NCBI RefSeq assembly: GCF_001457795.1
Contig: NZ_LN898209.1
Location: forward strand, 1 to 64,000
Direction: 5' to 3'
Origin: Olsenella massiliensis
GTDB taxonomy: Bacteria; Actinomycetota; Coriobacteriia; Coriobacteriales; Atopobiaceae
DNA: 64,000 nt
The first letter of the stretch is position 1. Each line of letters begins with the position of its first letter. The notes below the pieces were generated by a model. That model had not been told where the DNA came from. It did not search any database and saw only the letters and a program-made list of their open reading frames with translations. The position numbers and the translations under genes were made by a program. Positions 36,047 to 45,066 of this stretch are shown piece after piece.

Positions 36047-37834
36047 ATGCCCACGACCGACCCCATGCATGTCCACAGCATGCACACCCACACCTGCGGA
36101 GAGCTGCGCCTGGAGGACATCGGCCGCGAGGTCACGCTCACGGGCTGGGTGTGGCATCGCCGCGACCACGGCGGGCTGATCTTTGTTGACCTGCGCGACC
36201 GTGACGGCGTGACGCAGGTCTCCTTTGACCCCGAGCACTCCGGCGGCACGGCCTTCCACGTCGCCGAGACCATTCGCTCCGAATGGCCCGTCAAGGTCAC
36301 GGGCGTGGTGCGCGAGCGCCCCGAGGGCCAGGACAACGAGAAGCTCGCCACCGGGCGGGTCGAGGTGCTCATCTCGGACATCGAGGTCCTGGGCGGCGCC
36401 AGGACGCCCGCCTTCCAGATAGAGGACCGCATCGACGCCGCCGAGGACGTGCGTCTGCGCTACCGCTACCTTGACCTGCGCCGCCCCAAGATGATGGGCA
36501 ACCTCAGGCTGCGCTCCGACTTCACCTTCGCCATGCGCCAGGCGCTGCACGACCGCGCCTTCATGGAGGTCGAGACGCCCGCGCTCTTCAAGTCGACGCC
36601 CGAGGGAGCCCGCGACTTTCTGGTGCCGAGCCGCACGCAGCCGGGTCACTTCTACGCCCTGCCGCAGTCGCCCCAGCTGCTCAAGCAGCTGCTGATGGTG
36701 GGCGGCGTGGAGCGCTACTACCAGGTGGCCAAGTGCTTCCGCGACGAGGACCTGCGCGCCGACCGCCAGCCCGAGTTCACGCAGGTGGACATCGAGATGA
36801 GCTTCGTGTCGCAGGATGACGTCATGGGCGCGCTCGAGGAGGTGCTCGCCTCCGCCTTCGCCTCGATGGGTGTCAGGATGGAGCTGCCCCTGCGTCGCAT
36901 CAGCTACTGGGACGCCATGGACAGCTACGGCACCGACAAGCCCGACACCCGCTATGACATGCGTCTTCATGACGTGACGTCCATCTTCGGCTCGTCCAGG
37001 TTCAAGCTGTTCGCGAGCGCCGCGGCGAACCCCGACCTGTTCGTCAAGGCCATCAACGCCAAGGGCGCCGGCGCCTGGCCCCGTGCCCAGATTGACAAGC
37101 TTGCCGACGTGGCCTCCGGCTTCGGCGCCAAGGGCCTCGCCTACATCGCCTTCCGCGAGGATGGCTCGGTCACGAGCCCCATCGTCAAGTTCTTCTCGGA
37201 CGACGAGATGGCGGCGCTCAGGGCCGAGATGGACGTGGAGCCCGGCGACCTCGTGATGTTCGCGGTCGAGGGCCGTCTTGCCGCCGACGAGATCCTGGGC
37301 GGCATGCGCGCCCACATGGCGCAGGCGCTGAACGTGCCGCGCGAGGGTCACGACTTCCTCTGGGTCGTGGACTTCCCGCTGTTCCACTGGGACGAGGACC
37401 GCAAGGCATACGCCGCCGAGCACCAGCCCTTCACCCAGCCGGTCGAGGACGACGTCGAGCGCCTGGACACCGACCCGCTCTCCGTGGGTTCGCACACCTA
37501 TGACTTCGTGATGGACGGCTTTGAGGCCGGCGGCGGCGGCATGCGCATCCATGACGCCGACCTCCAGATGCGCGTCCTCGAGAAGCTCGGCTTCACCAGG
37601 GAGCGGGCGCAGGAGCAGTTTGGCTTCCTCATGGAGGCGCTCGAGTTCGGCGCTCCTCCGATGGGCGGCTTCGCCCTGGGCCTGGACCGCGTGTGCATGC
37701 TGCTCGCGGGCGCGGACTCCATCCGCGAGGTCATGGCCTTCCCCAAGACCTCGAGCGGCTCCGACCTCATGAGCGCCGCCCCGAGCGAGGTCTCGGGCAA
37801 GCAGCTCAAGGAGGTCTCGCTGCGCCTGCTGTAG
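36047..37834 (+). CDS. aspS: Aspartyl-tRNA synthetase
   Basis: The 595-aa class IIb synthetase has an N-terminal OB-fold (VTLTGWVWHRRDHGGLIFVDLRD), the catalytic core with motif 2 (YYQVAKCFRDEDLRADRQPEFTQ), the bacterial GAD insertion (~290-420) and motif 3 GGFALGLDRVCMLLAG. It charges tRNA-Asp. AGAGGAAGAGCC precedes the ATG; an in-frame start at 35999 is less likely. Whether it is discriminating or also charges tRNA-Asn is not decided here. Confidence 0.97.
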   Translation: MPTTDPMHVHSMHTHTCGELRLEDIGREVTLTGWVWHRRDHGGLIFVDLRDRDGVTQVSFDPEHSGGTAFHVAETIRSEWPVKVTGVVRERPEGQDNEKLATGRVEVLISDIEVLGGARTPAFQIEDRIDAAEDVRLRYRYLDLRRPKMMGNLRLRSDFTFAMRQALHDRAFMEVETPALFKSTPEGARDFLVPSRTQPGHFYALPQSPQLLKQLLMVGGVERYYQVAKCFRDEDLRADRQPEFTQVDIEMSFVSQDDVMGALEEVLASAFASMGVRMELPLRRISYWDAMDSYGTDKPDTRYDMRLHDVTSIFGSSRFKLFASAAANPDLFVKAINAKGAGAWPRAQIDKLADVASGFGAKGLAYIAFREDGSVTSPIVKFFSDDEMAALRAEMDVEPGDLVMFAVEGRLAADEILGGMRAHMAQALNVPREGHDFLWVVDFPLFHWDEDRKAYAAEHQPFTQPVEDDVERLDTDPLSVGSHTYDFVMDGFEAGGGGMRIHDADLQMRVLEKLGFTRERAQEQFGFLMEALEFGAPPMGGFALGLDRVCMLLAGADSIREVMAFPKTSSGSDLMSAAPSEVSGKQLKEVSLRLL

Positions 37835-37875
37835 GGGCAGGTGGCAGGGGGCGTGATGGCCGAGAGAGGTTTGCG

Positions 37876-38433
37876 ATGATGCACGAGACGATCGTCCAGG
37901 CGCTGGCCGTGGGGTTTGGCGGCTTTGCGGGCAGCGTGGGCCGGTGGGGGATAGGGGCGGCCCTTGAGGATCTCGCCCCTGGGCTTCCCGCCGGGACTCT
38001 CGCCGCCAACGCGCTCGCGGGACTCATCATCGGCGTCGTCACGGGCATGGACCTCGCGAGTCCGCTTGACGCGCGTCTGAGGCTGCTTTTGGCAACGGGG
38101 CTCTGCGGGGGCCTATCGACGTTCTCGACCTTCTCGGCGGAGACGCTCGCGCTCGCGGGCGCGGGGAATCTGCGCGCCGCGGCGGCAAACGTGATCGCCA
38201 ACGTCGCGAGCTGCCTGCTGGCCGTGGCCGCGGGCCTGGCGCTTGGCAGGGTGCTCGCGGCGGGGGAGGCGTTGACGAGACGGATGTCGTGCGAGGGGCG
38301 CATGGGCGCCTCGGGCGTGAGCGCGTTGCGAGGGCTAGGGCGCCCGGCGGCGGGGTATACGACACTCGACCCAACAGACCTAGCGCCGCGCCGTCCGTCA
38401 GCGCGGCGCCTCGAGGAAGGCGAGAGCCCATGA
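37876..38433 (+). CDS. crcB: Fluoride channel Fluc/CrcB with long C-terminal tail
   Basis: Residues 1-~130 are a four-helix Fluc channel subunit: GFGGFAGSVGRWGIG, LPAGTLAANALAGLIIGVV and the signature GLCGGLSTFSTFSAETL. Dimers export fluoride. The reading frame continues ~55 residues beyond the fourth helix as a polar Arg/Pro-rich tail, longer than the usual ~125-aa protein. It ends in an ATGA overlap with the glutaredoxin gene, which supports the extended frame. GAGAGAGGT precedes ATGATG; the first ATG is used. No fluoride riboswitch was recognised upstream. Confidence 0.85.
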   Translation: MMHETIVQALAVGFGGFAGSVGRWGIGAALEDLAPGLPAGTLAANALAGLIIGVVTGMDLASPLDARLRLLLATGLCGGLSTFSTFSAETLALAGAGNLRAAAANVIANVASCLLAVAAGLALGRVLAAGEALTRRMSCEGRMGASGVSALRGLGRPAAGYTTLDPTDLAPRRPSARRLEEGESP

Positions 38434-38753
38434 CCACGAAGGACCTCCAGCTATACGTCAAGGACGCCTGCCCCTACTGCCGGCGCGTCGAGTCGTTCAT
38501 GAGCAAGGCGGGCATCGAGCTGCCGCTGCACGACATCGACGAGAGCGACGAGGACAGGGCGTACCTCATCGAGCACGGCGGCAAGCGCCAGGTTCCCTGC
38601 CTGTTCGTCGACGGACGGGCGCTCTATGAGTCCGATGACATCATCGACTTCCTGAGCAGGGAGTTTGACGTCAAGCCCGCCGGTCCCGCCGCCGCCGGCG
38701 AGCCCGCCGCGGGCGGGGCATGCTCGCTGGACGGGAGCGGCTGCAGCTTCTAG
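38430..38753 (+). CDS. Glutaredoxin-family protein
   Basis: The 107-aa protein has a thioredoxin-fold glutaredoxin domain (residues 1-~80) with active site CPYC near residue 14, RQVPCLFVDG containing the cis-Pro, and LYESDDIIDFL. A ~25-residue Ala/Gly-rich tail ends in a Cys-containing CSLDGSGCSF. It likely reduces disulfides or glutathione mixed disulfides. Its start overlaps the crcB stop, and the peroxidase on the opposite strand nearby may be functionally related. Confidence 0.88.
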   Translation: MTTKDLQLYVKDACPYCRRVESFMSKAGIELPLHDIDESDEDRAYLIEHGGKRQVPCLFVDGRALYESDDIIDFLSREFDVKPAGPAAAGEPAAGGACSLDGSGCSF

Positions 38754-38790
38754 GCGCGCCGTCACGCCTGACGTCGCGCGTCTGACATGA

Positions 38791-38822
38791 GGAGGGTCCG
38801 ACCCTTCCGGGCCGGACCCTCC
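38791..38822. terminator. Bidirectional terminator between glutaredoxin and peroxidase genes
   Basis: GGAGGGTCCG pairs perfectly with CGGACCCTCC around a GC-rich loop, followed by CCTTTG on the plus strand. It sits between convergent genes, the usual place for a shared terminator. Confidence 0.7.
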
Positions 38823-38865
38823 CTTTGCCTCCCCGTGAGGCGGCGGTGCCCTGGCCGTGCGGCTT

Positions 38866-39417
38866 CTAGAGCAGCTTCTCCACGGCCGGCTTCACGACGC
38901 CCTCGACGTCGGCGGTGGGCTCAAAGCGTTCGACGACGTTGCCCTCGCGGTCGATGAGGAACTTGGTGAAGTTCCACTTGATGTCCGCGCTCTGCTCCCA
39001 GTTGGGGTCGGCCTTGCCGAGGATGTCTTTCAGAATCGGCGTGATCTTGTGGTTGGGGTCAAAGCCGGCATAGCCCTTCTCGCCCTTGAGCCACACATAG
39101 AGGGGGTCGGCGCCCTCGCCGTTGACCTCGATCTTGCCAAACTGGGGGAAGGTCACGCCAAAGCGACCGGTGCAGAAGGTGTGAATCTCGTCGGCGGTGC
39201 CGGGTGCCTGCTCGCCAAACTGGTTGCAGGGAAAGTCCAGGATCTCAAGGCCCTTCTCGTGCTCCTGCTCGTAGAGCTTCTGAAGGTCGGCGTAGGTGGG
39301 GGTGAAGCCGCACTCGGTGGCCGTGTTCACCACCAAGAGGACCTTGCCCTTGTAGTCGCCCAGGTTGACGTCCTTACCCTCGCGGTCCTTGACGGTGTAG
39401 TCATAGATGCCTGCCAT
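38866..39417 (-). CDS. Glutathione peroxidase (BsaA/GPx family), Cys type
   Basis: The 183-aa thioredoxin-fold peroxidase has the catalytic Cys36 (NTATECGFTPTYADLQ, Cys in place of Sec), Gln in FPCNQFGEQAPGT and Trp in KWNFTKFL, the GPx catalytic triad. It reduces hydroperoxides, often with thioredoxin in bacteria. The ATG has TTTGGAGGCTCGC upstream on its strand; an extension to 39465 is rejected. A peroxidase fits an anaerobe that tolerates oxygen exposure. Confidence 0.94.
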   Translation of the reverse strand: MAGIYDYTVKDREGKDVNLGDYKGKVLLVVNTATECGFTPTYADLQKLYEQEHEKGLEILDFPCNQFGEQAPGTADEIHTFCTGRFGVTFPQFGKIEVNGEGADPLYVWLKGEKGYAGFDPNHKITPILKDILGKADPNWEQSADIKWNFTKFLIDREGNVVERFEPTADVEGVVKPAVEKLL

Positions 39418-39446
39418 GCGAGCCTCCAAAGTCAGTGGTGTGAATA

Positions 39447-39471
39447 AAATGATACTTAGACGCAATCATTT
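39447..39471. promoter_or_regulatory. AT-rich inverted repeat upstream of the peroxidase gene
   Basis: AAATGAT and ATCATTT form 7-bp arms 11 bp apart, 30 bp upstream of the peroxidase start, inside the only AT-rich part of this gap. It could be an operator for an oxidative or metal-responsive repressor, but it does not match a PerR box closely. Confidence 0.35.
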
Positions 39472-39549
39472 ACGCCCTGATGGAGGCATACCCGTTTTGC
39501 GCTGCGGATAGGCCGAACATTCCGCGAATGGTCAGGTGCCGTCGAAGTC

Positions 39550-41031
39550 TTATGACCGCACGCGAACAACGACGTATTGCGATGCCAGCAGCAGGAACAG
39601 GGCCGCCATCGAGAGCGCATAGGCGTAGACCGCCCCCTCGAACCCGATGACTCTCACCAGCGTCATGCTCAGAAGGACGGAGACGCCGAACGCGATGAGA
39701 TAGAGGCGGCTTGCCAGCTCCTGGCGCCGCTGCACGGTTATGATCTGATAGAGGAAGTCGACGACGGCGGAGAGGCCCCCCGCCACGACCATGAGATACA
39801 GCTGGTTGCGCAGAGGCTCAAAGTCGGTGCCGTATAGCAGGTTGAGCAGGGGTATGCCCACGAGCGCGTTGAAGGCGACCATGGCCACGGTGATGCCCAC
39901 GGCCAGCGCGATGACCACGATGACAATCAGGTCAAAGCGCTTGCGGTGCGACGGGTTGGACCAGATGGTGGCAAGACGGACGAGCTGGGGCCTGTAGATG
40001 AGGCTCACGCTCATGGCGATGCCCTGGGCCGGAAAGTAGATGGCGTTGAAGAAGAGCTGGCTGTCGTAGGGCAGGCTTCCCTCCATGGCAAACTTGGGGA
40101 CGGTCTCGATAAGCGAGAAGAGGAACGTCGCCAGGAACGTGGGGGCGCAGTCGACGAAGATCTGCCTGACCTCCACGAGCTCCCAGCCGCGCGAGCGCTC
40201 GGTCTCGAAGTAGGTGAGGGGTATCGTGACGAGCAGAAGGGACGCCGCCGCGACGCCCGCCATGGCCATCGAGGAGGTCGCGACCCCACGGGTCAGCACG
40301 AGGGCAAGGCAGAACGCCACGATGCCGCCCGCGCAGCGCAGCACTTGGGAGAGGCCCGAAAGCCACAGCTTGTCCTGCTGCTGAAGACGACCCTCGTACA
40401 CGTCGGCGATGGAGTCGACGACCCTGAAGGAGAAGGTGCCCAGGCAGATGGTGAGCATCTCGCCCTGCCCATAGCCGCGCAGGGCGCACAGCAGCCATCC
40501 CGCCCCCGCCATGAAAAGGCAGGTCAGGACTCTCTGGAGCTGGTAGGCGCCAAAGGAGTTGGTCTCGTCGACGTCGGACACCTGATATGTCCGCACCCCG
40601 TACATGCCCACGAACTGGATGAGGTTGGCATACACGAAGGCCATGGAGAACATGCCCGCCTGCTCGGTACCCACGAGCTGCGAGGAGACCATCGTGAGCA
40701 GGGGAAAGAGGGCGCCCCAGACGCCCAGGCCGACGCTGTTGAACGCATAGTCGAGCGTCGTGCTATGGCTGGCGTAGCGAGCCGTCTGGTCGGCGAGCGA
40801 GCCCGAGAACACGGCGGCGATCAGGCGGTCCCACCACTGGTTGGCAAGACGCGCCAGCAAGGGCTGGCGCGGGCCCGAACGCTCGCGGTCCCCCTCGCGG
40901 GACTGCGGCATCACGAGGCTGCCGTAGCGAAACGCCCGTTGCGACGCCGCGTCCCGTGCGCCCCCGCGCCCGCCTCGCCCCATGTCCAGATGACGCCGCG
41001 CGGACGTCGGCCGAAAGGGAAGGTGGGGCAT
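39550..41031 (-). CDS. Polysaccharide/oligosaccharide flippase-like membrane protein
   Basis: The 493-aa protein has a ~85-residue polar N-terminus and then about 12 hydrophobic helices of the polysaccharide-synthesis/Wzx (MOP superfamily) type, e.g. LGVWGALFPLLTMVSSQLVG and SMAFVYANLIQFVGMYGVRTYQVSD. Family members translocate lipid-linked glycans. No glycosyltransferases are adjacent. The ATG at the 5' end follows GCGAGGAGCGCGT on its strand; internal ATGs would shorten the tail before the first helix. Confidence 0.8.
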   Translation of the reverse strand: MPHLPFRPTSARRHLDMGRGGRGGARDAASQRAFRYGSLVMPQSREGDRERSGPRQPLLARLANQWWDRLIAAVFSGSLADQTARYASHSTTLDYAFNSVGLGVWGALFPLLTMVSSQLVGTEQAGMFSMAFVYANLIQFVGMYGVRTYQVSDVDETNSFGAYQLQRVLTCLFMAGAGWLLCALRGYGQGEMLTICLGTFSFRVVDSIADVYEGRLQQQDKLWLSGLSQVLRCAGGIVAFCLALVLTRGVATSSMAMAGVAAASLLLVTIPLTYFETERSRGWELVEVRQIFVDCAPTFLATFLFSLIETVPKFAMEGSLPYDSQLFFNAIYFPAQGIAMSVSLIYRPQLVRLATIWSNPSHRKRFDLIVIVVIALAVGITVAMVAFNALVGIPLLNLLYGTDFEPLRNQLYLMVVAGGLSAVVDFLYQIITVQRRQELASRLYLIAFGVSVLLSMTLVRVIGFEGAVYAYALSMAALFLLLASQYVVVRVRS

Positions 41032-41219
41032 ACGCGCTCCTCGCTCGGGTCGGGATGAGGGTCTGAACTGTCATTCTAGCGCGCCGTCGCGGTGCGGGGA
41101 GTTGATGGAAGCGTAAAGATTGGGTTTCGCCCGCCGCCATCGTCGGCGAGGGCGTGACCGAGGGTCTAAGCTACTGTACGGTCTTTTCTCATGCTCGTCC
41201 GACAGCGATGGAGGGTGTA

Positions 41220-43991
41220 GTGACCCAGATACGCCAGCACGCAGAACAGGTGTCCGTCCCGGTTGAGCGGCGGGGGGCGAGCGCACCCGACGCCGAGCAG
41301 GACGCGGCCCGCAGGACCGTCTCCGTGGTGAGCGTGCCCGATGACCTCAAGGAGAACCTCGCGCTCTTCCTGCGCCTCGTGCGCAAGGTCCTCACCGAGT
41401 ACGACCCCTCGATTCGCGCGACCTTCGACCGCCTTCTGGCAGACTCCTTCGACGTGAGCGCCCGCAGGGATGAGGAGACGGGCCCGTCTGCGTCCGACGA
41501 GTCGGTCAGGGACGCCATCAGCGCGCTCGAATCCCTTGACGTCGAGTCGTCCGTCATGCTGACGCGTGCCTTCGCCACCTTCTTTCACCTGGCCAACATC
41601 TGCGAGGAAAACTACCGCGTCTCCACCCTGCGCAAGCGCGAGGGGGCCGTTCCCGTCACGGCCGACATTGACCCCATCAACGACATCACGGTGGCCTATC
41701 GGCGCCTTGTCGACGAGTGCGGCCGCGGCAAGGCGCTGGCCCTGCTCAATCGCCTGGAGTTTCATCCCGTCTTCACGGCGCACCCCACGGAGGCGCGTCG
41801 CAAGGCCGTCGAGGGCAAGATTCGTCGCATCTCGGCCCTGCTTGAGGAGCGCACCCTGCTGGCGGGCGCCGCGCTGCGCGAGAACGAGCGCAAGATGCTC
41901 CAGGAGATCGACGCGCTGCTGCGCACCTCGCCCATAGCCATCAAGAAGCCGACCCCCGTCGAGGAGGCCGACACCGTCATCGACATCTTCGACAACACGC
42001 TCTTTGACATGATCCCCGAGGTGTATCGCCGCTTTGACGACTGGGAGCTTGGCGAGAAGGCCGGCACGGTCAGCCCCATCTGCCCCGCCTTCTTCCATCC
42101 CGGTAGTTGGATCGGCTCCGATCGCGACGGCAACCCCTACGTGACGGCGAGGGTGTCGCGCAAGGTCGCGGAGAAGTACCGCGTGCACGTGCTCGAGACG
42201 CTGGCGGACGCCACGCACGCGGTGGGTCGCAACCTGACCTTGGACGCCGCCTCCACGAAGAGGTCGGACGAGCTGCTCAACCTCTGGAGCCATCAGGTCG
42301 AGATGAGCGAGGCCATCACGGCGCGCGCCCAGGAGGTCTCCGCCTCGGAGCTGCATCGCGCCACCATGATCGTCATGGCGCAGCGCCTGCGTGCCACCAT
42401 CACGCGCACGGCCGACCTCATGTACCGGGACGCCGACGCCTTCATCGAGGACTTGCGCGTGGTGCAGCGCTCCCTTGAGCGGGCCGGCGCCGTCCGCTCC
42501 GCCTACGGGCCGCTCCAGAAGCTCATCTGGCAGGTCCAGACCTTCGGCTTTCATCTCGTCGAGATGGAGTTCCGCCAGCACTCGCTCGTTCACACCCGCG
42601 CGCTCGACGACATTCGCGAGCACGGGCGCTGGGGCGAGCGGGGCGAGCTCGACCCCATGACCCGTGAGGTCCTCGACACCTTCCGCGCCATCGGCTCCAT
42701 CCAGAAGCGCAACGGCGTCAAGGCGGCGCGCCGCTACATCATTTCGTTCACGCAGAGCGTGCAGAACGTCGCCGACGTCTACGAGCTTGCGCGCCTGGCG
42801 TTTGCCCACGAGGAGGACGTCCCCACGCTCGACGTCATCCCCCTCTTCGAGCAGATCGAGGACCTCGAGAACGCGGTGGAAACCTTGGACGGCATCATCA
42901 GGCTTGACGCCGTCCAGAGACGTCTGCGCCAGACGGGCCGCCGGCTCGAGGTCATGCTGGGCTACTCGGACTCCTCCAAGGACGAGGGCCCCACGGCGGC
43001 CACGCTCGTGCTGCATACCGCGCAGGCAAACATCGCCGCCTGGGCCGAGGAGAACAACATCGACCTGGTCCTGATGCACGGCCGCGGCGGCGCGGTGGGC
43101 CGCGGCGGCGGTCCTGCGAACCGCGCGGTCCTCTCGCAGCCCAAGGGTTCCGTCAACTGCCACTTCAAGCTCACCGAGCAGGGTGAGGTCATCTTTGCCC
43201 GCTACGGCAATCCCACCTTGGCCCTGCGCCACGTGGAGTCCGTCGCCGGCGCCACGCTGCTGCAGAGCGCCCCGTCCATCGAATACGTCACCACGGAGTC
43301 CACGGCCAAGTACGCCGACCTCGCGGCCGCTCTGGACAAGGCCTCACGCGCCTGTTACCTGGACCTGCTGAACACGGACGGCTTCGTGAGCTGGTTTGGC
43401 ACCGTCACGCCGCTGTCCGAGATCGGACTCATGCCCATCGGCAGCCGTCCCGCCAAGCGCGGCCTGGGCGCCTCGTCCCTGGACGACCTGCGCACCATCC
43501 CGTGGATCTTCTCCTGGTCGCAGGCGCGCGTGAACCTGGCCGCCTGGTATGGCCTTGGCACGGCCTGCGAGAGCTACGGCAGGATCGACCGTCTCAGGGA
43601 GGCCTACGCCGAGTGGCCGCTGTTCACGACCTTCATCGACAACATCGAGATGTCTCTGGCCAAGACCGACGAGCGTCTGGCCAAGATGTACCTCGCGTTG
43701 GGGGAGCGAGAGGACCTCGCGCGGAAGGTGCTTGACGAGATGGCCCTCACGCGCTCGTGGGTGCTGTCCATCACGGGCAACGAGTGGCCGCTCTCGAGCC
43801 GCCGCATCCTGGGGCCCGTCATTCGCCTGAGGCTGCCGTTCGTCAACGTGCTGTCGCTGACGCAGGTGCTGGCGCTCAAGGTCATGCGCGAGCGGGGGGA
43901 CAAGCTGACGCCCGAGGAGCGCGAGCGGTTCATCTACCTCATTCTCTGCACCGTGAGCGGGGTCTCCGCCGGCCTGCAGAACACCGGCTGA
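41220..43991 (+). CDS. ppc: Phosphoenolpyruvate carboxylase
   Basis: The 923-aa enzyme carboxylates PEP to oxaloacetate. The catalytic His lies in FHPVFTAHPTEARR. GSWIGSDRDGNPYVTARV, MLGYSDSSKDEGPTAA and LMHGRGGAVGRGGGP are canonical, and the invariant C-terminus QNTG is intact. GTG 41220 is preferred because GGAGGG ends a few bases upstream; ATG 41208 or 41154 would add residues. In a fermentative anaerobe it would feed the reductive branch to fumarate/succinate. Confidence 0.94.
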   Translation: MTQIRQHAEQVSVPVERRGASAPDAEQDAARRTVSVVSVPDDLKENLALFLRLVRKVLTEYDPSIRATFDRLLADSFDVSARRDEETGPSASDESVRDAISALESLDVESSVMLTRAFATFFHLANICEENYRVSTLRKREGAVPVTADIDPINDITVAYRRLVDECGRGKALALLNRLEFHPVFTAHPTEARRKAVEGKIRRISALLEERTLLAGAALRENERKMLQEIDALLRTSPIAIKKPTPVEEADTVIDIFDNTLFDMIPEVYRRFDDWELGEKAGTVSPICPAFFHPGSWIGSDRDGNPYVTARVSRKVAEKYRVHVLETLADATHAVGRNLTLDAASTKRSDELLNLWSHQVEMSEAITARAQEVSASELHRATMIVMAQRLRATITRTADLMYRDADAFIEDLRVVQRSLERAGAVRSAYGPLQKLIWQVQTFGFHLVEMEFRQHSLVHTRALDDIREHGRWGERGELDPMTREVLDTFRAIGSIQKRNGVKAARRYIISFTQSVQNVADVYELARLAFAHEEDVPTLDVIPLFEQIEDLENAVETLDGIIRLDAVQRRLRQTGRRLEVMLGYSDSSKDEGPTAATLVLHTAQANIAAWAEENNIDLVLMHGRGGAVGRGGGPANRAVLSQPKGSVNCHFKLTEQGEVIFARYGNPTLALRHVESVAGATLLQSAPSIEYVTTESTAKYADLAAALDKASRACYLDLLNTDGFVSWFGTVTPLSEIGLMPIGSRPAKRGLGASSLDDLRTIPWIFSWSQARVNLAAWYGLGTACESYGRIDRLREAYAEWPLFTTFIDNIEMSLAKTDERLAKMYLALGEREDLARKVLDEMALTRSWVLSITGNEWPLSSRRILGPVIRLRLPFVNVLSLTQVLALKVMRERGDKLTPEERERFIYLILCTVSGVSAGLQNTG

Positions 43992-44027
43992 GGCAGGCAG
44001 GACCACATTATCTTGCGCCGTCACCCG

Positions 44028-44054
44028 TGCGCCCGCGCTGCTGGCGCGGGCGCA
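44028..44054 (+). terminator. Hairpin after ppc
   Basis: TGCGCCCGCGC pairs perfectly over 11 bp with GCGCGGGCGCA around a TGCTG loop, 37 nt after the ppc stop. There is no T-tract, so termination may be inefficient or Rho-assisted. Confidence 0.5.
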
Positions 44055-44103
44055 TTCGGCATGGGGCGCGCGAAAAAAGTTTGCCGCAGATTCCTTTCTA
44101 CCC

Positions 44104-44154
44104 TTGTGTCCGCAGAAGTAAACCGTATAATACTTTTTGATAGGGCTTACTAAC
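44104..44154 (+). promoter_or_regulatory. feoA promoter with candidate DtxR/IdeR-type iron box
   Basis: TTGTGT (44104-44109) and a perfect TATAAT (44126-44131) are 16 bp apart. Just downstream, 44137-44154 contains the imperfect dyad GATAG-GGCTTA-CTAAC, which resembles DtxR/IdeR boxes (TTAGG..CTAA type) and would block transcription when bound. The promoter is clear; the repressor site is tentative. Confidence 0.55.
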
Positions 44155-44192
44155 ACCTGTCGGAGTTCACGTCGGTCACCTGGGGGTGCGTC

Positions 44193-44471
44193 ATGGAAGC
44201 GGTGCGGAGCGGAGCGCGTGTGAGTGCGGTCCAGCAGCGGTGCTCGGCAGGGGAGCAGCTTCCCCTTGCCCTGGTCAGCGAGGGTTCGACGGTGCGCGTC
44301 CTCAAGGTCAGGGGCGCCTTGGAGCTGCGTCAGCACCTTCAGGAGCTGGGATTTGTCCCGGGAGCCAACGTCGACGTCGTGGCACGTGCCGGCCGCGACG
44401 TCCTGGTGAGCGTCAAGGGATCCAGCATCGCCCTCGGGCGCGACATGGCCCTGCGCATCATCACGACATAG
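44193..44471 (+). CDS. feoA: FeoA-domain protein (first copy)
   Basis: The 92-aa protein has a C-terminal SH3-like FeoA domain: LRQHLQELGFVPGANVDVVARAGRDVLVSVKGSSIALGRDMALRIIT. FeoA is a small cytoplasmic partner of the ferrous-iron transporter FeoB. The first ~20 residues precede the domain; a GTG at 44220 would give a more standard 83-aa product. It is the first gene after an iron-box-like promoter. Confidence 0.85.
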   Translation: MEAVRSGARVSAVQQRCSAGEQLPLALVSEGSTVRVLKVRGALELRQHLQELGFVPGANVDVVARAGRDVLVSVKGSSIALGRDMALRIITT

Positions 44472-44601
44472 GTCATCCTCATCGCCCTCGTGCTCCGCGC
44501 GGCCCCCGCGGCCAGTCGCGCGCGGCGTCATGCGGGCGAATCTCATCTTGAATCGGTATCGACGCGACGCCTGCGGGCGGCGTATGACGAAGGGAGCACA
44601 C

Positions 44602-44841
44602 ATGGCGAGTCTGCGGGACGTGAGGGTGGGGGAGGCCGCCACGGTCACCAAGCTGGGTGGCACGGGGGCGGTCAAGCGACGCATCATGGACATGGGCGTC
44701 ACCAAGGGCACGCGGATCCTCGTGCACAAGGTCGCGCCCCTGGGCGACCCCATCGAGGTCACCGTGAGGGGGTTTGAGCTGAGCCTGCGCAAGGACGAGG
44801 CGGGATGCATAGAGGTCGCAGACGTCAGGCGGGGAGCCTGA
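44602..44841 (+). CDS. feoA: FeoA-domain protein (second copy)
   Basis: The 79-aa protein is a minimal FeoA domain (LRDVRVGEAATVTKLGGTGAVKRRIMDMGVTKGTRI, then FELSLRKDEAGCIEV). The ATG is placed by AAGGGAG 5 nt upstream; in-frame starts further upstream are rejected. Two different FeoA proteins before one FeoB are known in several anaerobes. A strong terminator follows, separating it from feoB. Confidence 0.9.
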   Translation: MASLRDVRVGEAATVTKLGGTGAVKRRIMDMGVTKGTRILVHKVAPLGDPIEVTVRGFELSLRKDEAGCIEVADVRRGA

Positions 44842-44868
44842 GGGCGACGTGGCGCACGCCCGCCGGTA

Positions 44869-44909
44869 GAGGGGGCAGCGCGTGACGAGGGCTGCGGCCC
44901 CTCTTTTTT
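44869..44909 (+). terminator. Rho-independent terminator between feoA2 and feoB
   Basis: GAGGGG-GCAGC pairs with GCTGC-(GG)-CCCCTC, leaving a two-base bulge, and is followed by TTTTTT at 44904-44909. It could end the feoA transcript or act as a partial attenuator before feoB. Confidence 0.8.
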
Positions 44910-44915
44910 CGCCGC

Positions 44916-44997
44916 CTAGTTATCCTGAGCTAACAGACGCATGCCCTCGGGCATGTCCTCAGGGAGCAGTTGTGAACGTCTGCGACGACCGTCGCAG
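44916..44997 (+). promoter_or_regulatory. feoB upstream region: iron-box-like dyad and two hairpins
   Basis: GTTA-TCCTGAGC-TAAC at 44919-44934 is a dyad sharing its CTAAC end with the element before feoA, a second tentative DtxR/IdeR site. Downstream, CATGCC-CTCG-GGCATG (44940-44955) and CTGCGAC-GACC-GTCGCAG (44980-44997) are perfect short hairpins in the feoB leader. A clear -10/-35 pair was not found. Confidence 0.4.
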
Positions 44998-45066
44998 GCC
45001 CGTGACATGCGGTCGCCGACCGGGCGCCGTCATCGCAGGGCCACTCACGAATCGATTGGAGATGCA

